64,000 bases of DNA. It comes from Bacteroidia bacterium. Lineage in GTDB: Bacteria; Bacteroidota; Bacteroidia; J057. Of this stretch, positions 58,261 through 64,000 are shown one piece after another. Under the pieces are notes generated by a model. The model had not been told where the DNA came from. It saw only the letters and a list, made by a program, of their open reading frames with translations, and made no database searches. Both the position numbers and the translations under genes were made by a program. The stretch spans positions 1 to 64,000 of the forward strand of contig JAIBAH010000001.1 of NCBI GenBank assembly GCA_019695295.1. The letters run 5' to 3'. Every line of letters begins with the position of its first letter. Within the stretch, counting starts at the first letter, position 1.

Positions 58261-59325
58261 TTATTGGTTTCTGCAATTTCCTTCCAGGGACTGAATCCAC
58301 TCCCGTATGAGTTTCACCCCTTCTTCATGAACCACCGTCCTGCCGACTTCGGGCATCATCTCGCCGGGATTTGTACTGATCATTCTGGAAATCAGGATGG
58401 AGCTATCCGGAAATGCAGGATGAATATCGTAATACAGGCCTGCGGAACCTCTTCCGCTTGCCACCGGAGGTTTGCAGAGTCCGGCATTGTGTAAGTCCTT
58501 TTCATCATAGGTAAGACTCAGCCCCGAGGAGCCTCCCGGACCATCCGGATTATGGCAATGTCCGCAATTTATATCCAGATACGCCATCGCTCTTTGTTGG
58601 AGAGTACCTTCTTTTTCCTGATTCCAGACAGGCATAAATGAGATATCCTTACTAAGTCCGGTAAGATAGCCTTCTTTAACCCACCGTTCCAGCTGATTTT
58701 GGGTATCGTTGGGGGCGTAGGAATAATCCCTGTTCAGATTCCGGGCCTTGGGGCCGATGGGCTGAAGCGTTTCTTTATAGTTATGACAACTTTTACACTG
58801 ATTTTTATTGGGAACGATATAATCCACCGTCCTTTTTTCGCCTTTCTCATCCTTCCAGCTAACCTTTCTGGTTTCCCCGACAATATCGAGTACTGCCTCT
58901 GTCATACTCTCGTTCCAGAGATAATTATAGGATTGCCACTCATCCTTATTTTTGACAAGCAGGCGGGTTTCTATAATCTGTTTATATTTCTCCGGTTGAG
59001 AGAAGTCTTCGGGATAATAAAAAGTTTTGATTAAAATTGTTTTTTCCGGAAAATCCAGAACCCCTTCCTTTGTAAACTCAGCGGAACTCCCTTCCGGCAT
59101 CCATACAAAACGGGCTTTGTGTGCATAGTCCGTAAAAAGAGAGGCTTTCAGGTCATAGGGAATTACCTTATTATTCGCCTTCAAATCGCTGAGGTTTCCC
59201 GTAAAAAAATGATAGTCCGACAGTTTTTCATACGGAAGTTTACTAAAATCAAGCATTACCGGTGGCGTTTCCCTGTTGCAGGAAAACAAAGTTATCATTA
59301 TAATTCCAAAGAAATATTTTTTCAT
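58261..59325 (-). CDS. SO2930-type diheme c-type cytochrome lipoprotein
   Basis: The 354-residue protein has a lipoprotein signal ending LFSC (residues 1-16). It carries two haem c motifs, CKSCH (about residue 184) and CGHCH (about 254), so it is a diheme cytochrome. The general text (LPYEKLSDYHFF, RFVWMPEGSSAEF, DFPEKTILIKTFYYP) matches proteins annotated as the HNE_0200/SO2930 family. It is anchored in a membrane facing the periplasm. The upstream gene (beta-helix protein) ends 8 nt before it in the same direction, the known genomic pairing of the two families. A role in periplasmic electron transfer is likely; the partner enzyme is not identified. Confidence 0.85.
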   Translation of the reverse strand: MKKYFFGIIMITLFSCNRETPPVMLDFSKLPYEKLSDYHFFTGNLSDLKANNKVIPYDLKASLFTDYAHKARFVWMPEGSSAEFTKEGVLDFPEKTILIKTFYYPEDFSQPEKYKQIIETRLLVKNKDEWQSYNYLWNESMTEAVLDIVGETRKVSWKDEKGEKRTVDYIVPNKNQCKSCHNYKETLQPIGPKARNLNRDYSYAPNDTQNQLERWVKEGYLTGLSKDISFMPVWNQEKEGTLQQRAMAYLDINCGHCHNPDGPGGSSGLSLTYDEKDLHNAGLCKPPVASGRGSAGLYYDIHPAFPDSSILISRMISTNPGEMMPEVGRTVVHEEGVKLIREWIQSLEGNCRNQ

Positions 59326-59333
59326 ATTCCGGG

Positions 59334-60530
59334 CTAAAACTGAACAGGATTAATGGTTACCCCTTCACAAGTATAAAGCGATTCGTCTTTGACTACATTT
59401 TTAAAATTATTTGCTGCGTCTGCATTTGCAAAACGGATTTCACTGCTTGACTTGTTTCCTTTGATACACAACACTTTATCATTTTTATCTTTTAGAATTC
59501 CATCATACAGAATATCCTGAGGGCTGCCGGAAAATACAAAATTCACCATTTTACCGAAATCTGTACTCAAATCCGGAATTGTCGTTTTCCTCTCAAACTG
59601 ATTATCATGGATATAAATGCTGCTACAATAGGGATTATAAGCAGTATCCCTGACCTCTCTTTGAGTAAGCAAAAAACTGGCAACTGCGACTCCAATTGTT
59701 TTATGTCCTTTGATGGTATTATTAAACACTTCGGTCTGCTTCGCTGCAAGCAGAATAATCCCTGTTCCGGGAGGGGTAATCGCTACAATATTTCCCTTTG
59801 GAGCAAAATTGGAATGATTGTTCTCGGTAATCTCATTCTCAAAAACCCTGCAAATATGACCATTTTTCAGTTTCAGATCCGGCATATCAAATACAAGAAT
59901 CCCGCCGGTGTTTCCGATTGCTTTATTTTTATAAACATCCGAATTAATACAATTTTCAATTTCTATGCCTGCTACATTTTCATGAACATAACATTCTCTT
60001 ACAATGACATTCTCGGATTGTCCCACATATACACCCGCATCCGAAGCGAAAGACACCTCACATTTCTCAATCAATACATTCTGACTTTCTACGGGATAGT
60101 AGCCGTATCCGCCGTTTTTTTCATCGGCTCCTCCTGTCCAGGTTACGTTCAGGTTCCGGAGCGTAATTCCCTTACAGTGCTGCTGTTTGAATCCGCCTCC
60201 TTTGGTATCCTGAACAGTCAGATTTTCAATCGTTACATTATCCGCCACGATATGAAAGCCCTCGGCACCTGATGTCTGGTTTTTAAAAGATAGAATCGTT
60301 TTATCTCTTCCCGCTCCCCGTATCGTTACATTGGCTACCTTGTCAAGCATCAGGGATTTATCAAAGTGAAATTCCCCCTCCGGAATTTCTATCACCTCTC
60401 CTTCTTTTGCTTCGATAAGTGCAGTCTGTATTTTTTTATATACTTCACTATCCACTTCTTTTTCCTTTACAGGTGCACATCCGCAATACAACAGAGTGGT
60501 TAATGTCAATCCCAAAAAACATTTTTTCAT
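59334..60530 (-). CDS. Parallel beta-helix lipoprotein, partner of the diheme cytochrome
   Basis: Starting at ATG 60530 (MKKCFLGLTL) the protein is about 398 residues with a lipobox LYCGC. It is a right-handed parallel beta-helix: short repeats such as NVTIENLTVQDTKGGGFKQ, GITLRNLNVTWTGG, NVLIEKCEVSFASDAGVYVG, NVIVRECYVHENVAGIEIE and ENCINSDVYKNKAIGNTGGI. This matches the family that always accompanies the SO2930-type cytochrome. A longer frame to 60563 exists, but its TTG lies on the -7 box. It is membrane-anchored in the periplasm or at the surface. Function is unknown; a sugar-related role is suggested by the fold only. Confidence 0.87.
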   Translation of the reverse strand: MKKCFLGLTLTTLLYCGCAPVKEKEVDSEVYKKIQTALIEAKEGEVIEIPEGEFHFDKSLMLDKVANVTIRGAGRDKTILSFKNQTSGAEGFHIVADNVTIENLTVQDTKGGGFKQQHCKGITLRNLNVTWTGGADEKNGGYGYYPVESQNVLIEKCEVSFASDAGVYVGQSENVIVRECYVHENVAGIEIENCINSDVYKNKAIGNTGGILVFDMPDLKLKNGHICRVFENEITENNHSNFAPKGNIVAITPPGTGIILLAAKQTEVFNNTIKGHKTIGVAVASFLLTQREVRDTAYNPYCSSIYIHDNQFERKTTIPDLSTDFGKMVNFVFSGSPQDILYDGILKDKNDKVLCIKGNKSSSEIRFANADAANNFKNVVKDESLYTCEGVTINPVQF

Positions 60531-60560
60531 ATTTAATTCTAAAAAAGTGATTATTTTCGC

Positions 60561-60592
60561 CAAAGATAGTACATAACCTTATTCGAAACAAA
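60561..60592 (-). promoter_or_regulatory. Promoter of the beta-helix / cytochrome operon
   Basis: On the minus strand TTTG (60589-60592) is followed after 20 nt by TATCTTTG (60561-60568). Both boxes match the Bacteroidota consensus and the spacing is ideal. The ATG at 60530 is 31 nt downstream. Confidence 0.8.
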
Positions 60593-60649
60593 AAGACTTG
60601 GTTTTTTTTATCAAAGCAGAAAAATTTCAGGCTTTTTCTCAAAAACAAT

Positions 60650-60657
60650 TACCTTTG
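60650..60657 (+). promoter_or_regulatory. -7 box of the membrane-protein gene
   Basis: TACCTTTG is a full match to TAnnTTTG, 29 nt before the ATG at 60687. Confidence 0.6.
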
Positions 60658-60686
60658 CATAAGGCTAAATTTTCGCAATGAATTAA

Positions 60687-62030
60687 ATGAAATATTTTTT
60701 TTCCCTCTCATATAGATTGATTATCCCGCTTATTTTTACCGTAATGATTCTTTACACGGCAAAAATCAACTGGAAAAACGGGCAGTGGGAGCACGTCATC
60801 GAGGCGGACGGTAAAGGGTATTACGCATATCTTCCGGCGGTTTTCATTTATCATGACCTTAACTTTGGGTTCTTCGAATATGCAGAAATCACACACTCCT
60901 ACAATCCAACCATTTTTTTTGAATACCGCTATACTTTTAAGGGGAAAAAAGTCAATAAATTTTTTGCCGGGGAAGCCCTGTTACTTTCTCCCTTTTTTCT
61001 GGCTGCGCATAGTATCGTAACGCTGACCAGTGGCCCTGCGGACGGATATTCCCGTCTCTATATCATTTTCCTTACGATTGCGGCTGTATTTTACCTTTGT
61101 ACTGGATTATACTACCTCCGGAAAACCCTGACTTTGTATCAGTTTCAGCCCTTCAGTATCGCCGTAGTGCTGATTGCGCTTTTGACGGGCACCCATCTGT
61201 TTTACTACACTGTCGGCGAGCCTTCCCTTTCCCATGTATTTTCCTTTGCAGGAGTCAGCTGTTTTATTTATTTCCTCAAAAAAAGTATCCTCTCCCCTAC
61301 CCTTCCTGATTTTATCGTTATGTGTATTGCTTTGGGTATCATTATCTTAATCCGCCCTGTAAACGGAATTGTTGTCCTTTGTCTGCTTTTTCTCTCAAAA
61401 GATTACAGTAAACTAATTTGGTTTTTTAAGTTTCTTTTAAAAAATAAAATATATTTATCGCTGCTTGTTTTCATTCCGCTCTCCATTGCCGGCATACAAC
61501 TTATCATATACTATATCCAAACCGGGCATTTTTGGGTATATTCTTATGCAAAAGAAGGGTTTAATTTTGGGAATCCTCAGATTATCAATTTCCTGTTCAG
61601 CTTCAGAAAAGGTTTTTTTCTCTATACGCCCCTTGCCGCCCTGAGTTTGTCGGGTTTATATTGTATCCGGAGAAATCGGTTTGAGGCCTTTTCATTCGCA
61701 CTTTTTATGGGAATGGTTGTATATGTGCTTTCGAGTTGGTGGAACTGGTACTACGGCGGAAGCTTTTCGGCGAGACCCATGGTTGAGTTTTTGCCTTTTT
61801 TTGGGATTCTGCTGGGTTATTGGGTGGATTATCTTACCTCTCTGAAATGGAAAATCCCGGCTTTGGGAATTATTTTTGCACTGATACTCCTGAATCAGAT
61901 TCAAACCCTGCAATACCGGTATTATATTATTCACTGGTCAGAGATGAATAAAGAAAAATACATTCGCTCCCTGTATGGAATCCCGGAATTCCTGCAAAAC
62001 AAAAAAGCGGCTCCTGCCTCAGCGCATTAA
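60687..62030 (+). CDS. Polytopic membrane protein, GT-C glycosyltransferase-like
   Basis: The 447-residue protein has about ten to twelve hydrophobic segments. The first loop has an acidic-charged pattern IEADGKGYYAYLPAVFIYHDLN, with the D and the GYYAYLP run that resemble the catalytic loop of GT-C/DUF2029-like glycosyltransferases. FFAGEALLLSPFFLAAH follows. Near the C-terminus are WWNWYYGGSFSARPMVEFLPFFG and a short cytoplasmic tail. It is probably an inner-membrane enzyme that uses a polyprenyl-phosphate sugar donor, but no enzyme is assigned. The next gene (CotH-type protein) is 151 nt downstream. Confidence 0.7.
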   Translation: MKYFFSLSYRLIIPLIFTVMILYTAKINWKNGQWEHVIEADGKGYYAYLPAVFIYHDLNFGFFEYAEITHSYNPTIFFEYRYTFKGKKVNKFFAGEALLLSPFFLAAHSIVTLTSGPADGYSRLYIIFLTIAAVFYLCTGLYYLRKTLTLYQFQPFSIAVVLIALLTGTHLFYYTVGEPSLSHVFSFAGVSCFIYFLKKSILSPTLPDFIVMCIALGIIILIRPVNGIVVLCLLFLSKDYSKLIWFFKFLLKNKIYLSLLVFIPLSIAGIQLIIYYIQTGHFWVYSYAKEGFNFGNPQIINFLFSFRKGFFLYTPLAALSLSGLYCIRRNRFEAFSFALFMGMVVYVLSSWWNWYYGGSFSARPMVEFLPFFGILLGYWVDYLTSLKWKIPALGIIFALILLNQIQTLQYRYYIIHWSEMNKEKYIRSLYGIPEFLQNKKAAPASAH

Positions 62031-62181
62031 ACCTTTGGAGAAATTAATAGTCCATTCCAAAGAGAAAATTATCCGGTTAATGCTTACATTTTTCTGCTGA
62101 AAAAGTGGATAAATAAAAGATTGTAAGGCCTGATTTTTGTAGAAATCGTCATTATTTTACCTCTTGAAACAAAATTCATTT

Positions 62182-63702
62182 ATGAAAAAAGCAATTTTTA
62201 TTTTCCTCCTGATTCCCTTTTGGCTTGAAGCTCAACAAAACGATGGTGACAGCCTTTTTAATCTGCCGGTAGTGCATGATATTTATCTGGATTTTGCGCA
62301 GAATAATTTCTGGGATACTCTTGTTCTGAATCATGACACAGATATTTATACGCTTTGTAATCTAACCATTAACGGGCAGGTAATTGATTCCATAGGGGTA
62401 AAACTCAAAGGGAACTCTTCCTATAATAATCCCAGCCTTAAAAAATCCATGAAGCTGGATTTGAATGAATTTGTAAGCGGCAAAAAATACAATGGTCTAA
62501 AAAAATTCAATCTGAATAATGTCTTTAAAGACCCTTCTTTTTTAAGAGAAAAAATCACACTGGATTTATTCAACGAACTGGGGATTCCGGCTCCGAGATG
62601 TAGTTATGCCAATGTATATTTAAATAATGAGTACTGGGGATTTTATACGGTGGTGGAGGAAGTAAACGGAAATTTCCTGAATCAGCGGTTTGCAGACAAC
62701 GACAGTAATTTGTATAAAGGAGACCCTCACGGCGATTTACGGTGGAAAGGAGTGCTTCCTTCTTCCTATTACAGTGATTATGAACTGGACGCCAAAAGCG
62801 ATAGCTCCAACGATTGGAGGGATTTGGTACATCTGATTGATAAAATCAATAATACCCCCACCAATCAATTCTATGACTCCCTGGAAACCATACTGAATAC
62901 ATATGATTTTATCCGCTACTGGGCCCTGACCAATCTTTTTGTGAACCTGGATTCCTATATTGGCAGCGGGCATAATTACTATCTCTATCACAACTCCCTG
63001 ACGAACAGGTTTGAGTGGGTAGTGTGGGATGTAAATGAATCGTTTGGCAATTTTAAACTTAACTTAAGCACTCAGCAAATTGAAAATTTTTCCCTGTTTT
63101 ATTCAGGACAGCCCGGAAGCCGGCCGCTGATAGAAAAAATGGTTCAGAACAATCCCTACAAAACCCAGCTGGCAGACTATACCTGCGAGGTTTTAAGGAC
63201 TTATTTTACAGAGGATTATCTATTTCCAAAAATAGACAGCATTGCAAATATTATCCGGCCTTATGTTTATGCAGACCCAAAGAAAACCTACAGCAACCAG
63301 CAGTTTGAAAACAATCTGAACCAAACGATTACTACCACCGGACCCAATGGCGTATTTACTATTTTAGGAATTAAGCCCTTTATTTCAGCGAGAATCAACG
63401 CTATGTTTAGTGAACTCCAGCCCTACGGATGTTTTGCAGTATCCAGTGAAACGGAAATACAGGAAGCCTTCAATCTCTATCCCAATCCGGCTTCCGGTCA
63501 GATTACCGTCAGTATTTCAGGGTATCAGTCGCCCGGAACACTAAAAATATATACCCTATCGGGACAAAAAGCGCAGGAAAACCCTATTCTTTCCGAAAAC
63601 ACTCAGGTATCAACCAAAAACCTTAGTCCGGGAGTCTATTTTTATGAGATAAGGGTGGATGAAACCGTAAAAGGATACGGAAAACTCGTAATTCAGCCCT
63701 AA
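62182..63702 (+). CDS. CotH kinase-like secreted protein with T9SS type A sorting domain
   Basis: The ATG at 62182 gives MKKAIFIFLLIPFWLEAQ, a signal peptide; a TTG six codons earlier is less likely. The CotH-like kinase domain (about residues 35-400) shows VKLKGNSSYNNPSLKKSMKLDLNEF, GLKKFNLNNVFKDPSFLREKI, YWGFYTVVEEV, LYKGDP, and VVWDVNESFG at the usual active-site position. Family members carry W-D-x-D, and here the second Asp is Asn, so activity is uncertain. The last ~75 residues (NLYPNPASGQITVSI, LSPGVYFYEIRVDE) are a T9SS type A sorting domain. It is probably exported to the surface. Bacterial CotH proteins are atypical kinases of spore coats and of secreted proteins in other phyla. Confidence 0.87.
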   Translation: MKKAIFIFLLIPFWLEAQQNDGDSLFNLPVVHDIYLDFAQNNFWDTLVLNHDTDIYTLCNLTINGQVIDSIGVKLKGNSSYNNPSLKKSMKLDLNEFVSGKKYNGLKKFNLNNVFKDPSFLREKITLDLFNELGIPAPRCSYANVYLNNEYWGFYTVVEEVNGNFLNQRFADNDSNLYKGDPHGDLRWKGVLPSSYYSDYELDAKSDSSNDWRDLVHLIDKINNTPTNQFYDSLETILNTYDFIRYWALTNLFVNLDSYIGSGHNYYLYHNSLTNRFEWVVWDVNESFGNFKLNLSTQQIENFSLFYSGQPGSRPLIEKMVQNNPYKTQLADYTCEVLRTYFTEDYLFPKIDSIANIIRPYVYADPKKTYSNQQFENNLNQTITTTGPNGVFTILGIKPFISARINAMFSELQPYGCFAVSSETEIQEAFNLYPNPASGQITVSISGYQSPGTLKIYTLSGQKAQENPILSENTQVSTKNLSPGVYFYEIRVDETVKGYGKLVIQP

Positions 63703-63792
63703 AATACAGCCAAATCCCAGGTATTATAGAATGTTCAGTTTGTTTTTAGGCCAATGTCCGGATTGGGCGATAAAAACCCGAGATTTTCACCT

Positions 63793-63828
63793 ATAAAAAA
63801 AGCGGAAGGTAAAAATTACCTTCCGCTT
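63793..63828 (-). terminator. Terminator for the partial right-edge gene
   Basis: AAGCGGAAGGTAA (63800-63812) pairs perfectly with TTACCTTCCGCTT (63816-63828) around 3 nt. The A-run to its left gives a T-run on the minus strand. Confidence 0.85.
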
Positions 63829-63860
63829 ACTTTATCGTTTTATTTTTTTATCAGAAAAAA

Positions 63861-64000
63861 TTACAATAATTTTCCGAGTTTTTCTTTAACAGTAGCTGCG
63901 AGATCATCAATTTTTTCTTCGAGTTTTTCTTTGAACTCTTCAACTTTTTCTTTTCCTTTTGCGGTAAGTTCCTCAAACTTATCTTCCGCTTTTTCTTTCA
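63861..64000 (-). CDS. Partial gene: lysine/glutamate-rich helical protein (C-terminal part)
   Basis: The minus strand reads in one frame from the right edge to a TAA at 63861-63863. It gives about 46 residues rich in K and E (AEDKFEELTAKGKEKVEEF, EEKIDDLAATVKEKLGKLL). The pattern is an amphipathic helix of heptads, like YtxH-type or apolipoprotein-like stress proteins. The start lies outside the window. It is followed by a strong terminator hairpin. No specific function can be given. Confidence 0.75.
   Translation of the reverse strand, partial: KEKAEDKFEELTAKGKEKVEEFKEKLEEKIDDLAATVKEKLGKLL

Overview
The window is from a member of the Bacteroidota, probably a gliding or Cytophagales-type bacterium (phylum well supported, order inferred). 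Evidence for the phylum: at least six secreted proteins end in type IX secretion (T9SS) sorting domains; several starts are preceded by the Bacteroidota -7 box TAnnTTTG, three of them with a TTG/TTTG -33 box 20 nt upstream; Shine-Dalgarno sites are mostly absent; and typical gene pairs such as DUF177-rpmF are present.

Layout. 1-1060: a 5'-broken tyrosine recombinase cut by the window edge, and two palindromic repeats. 1067-10485: two large T9SS cargo proteins flanking hemW. 10711-12974: DUF177-rpmF, fabI and a lipoprotein. 13074-17228: a 1384-aa helicase-nuclease. 17357-22443: a small exported protein, a membrane-bound AraC regulator, a DUF2807 protein with a 51-aa ORF behind it, and a PQQ-type sugar dehydrogenase with SprB repeats. 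22667-24590: an ECF sigma / anti-sigma / Spy-like operon. 24793-31246: a TPR-beta-barrel protein, a STAS-flippase pair and a DUF4114 T9SS cargo. 31448-35707: a SUMF1 protein, an LPP20-like protein and a 23-residue-repeat protein; the last two share a duplicated promoter/leader. 35982-39561: a compact AT-rich three-gene operon (DUF262 protein, OLD/DUF3696-like ATPase, unknown protein) followed by a coding remnant. This is the best candidate for an undescribed, probably defensive, system. 39831-45909: cyanophycin synthetase, MarC, two lipoproteins and two small conserved proteins. 46054-53012: a BNR-repeat cargo, a VOC protein, a MoxR-like ATPase, a patatin and lpxD. 53234-58183: a DUF349 protein, mnmA and an M24 aminopeptidase. 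58261-64000: a diheme cytochrome / beta-helix pair, a polytopic membrane protein, a CotH-type T9SS protein and a partial helical protein.

How the genes fit together. Most of the window is chromosomal housekeeping (haem, fatty acid, lipid A, ribosome, tRNA thiolation) mixed with cell-surface and secreted proteins. The accessory parts are the recombinase end, the helicase-nuclease and the 35-39.7 kb block. Within that block codon and base use are clearly more AT-rich: a hand count gives 20 G/C of 60 at 36961-37020, against 30 of 60 at 40081-40140 in the next gene. I saw no tRNA, rRNA, CRISPR array or intact insertion sequence.
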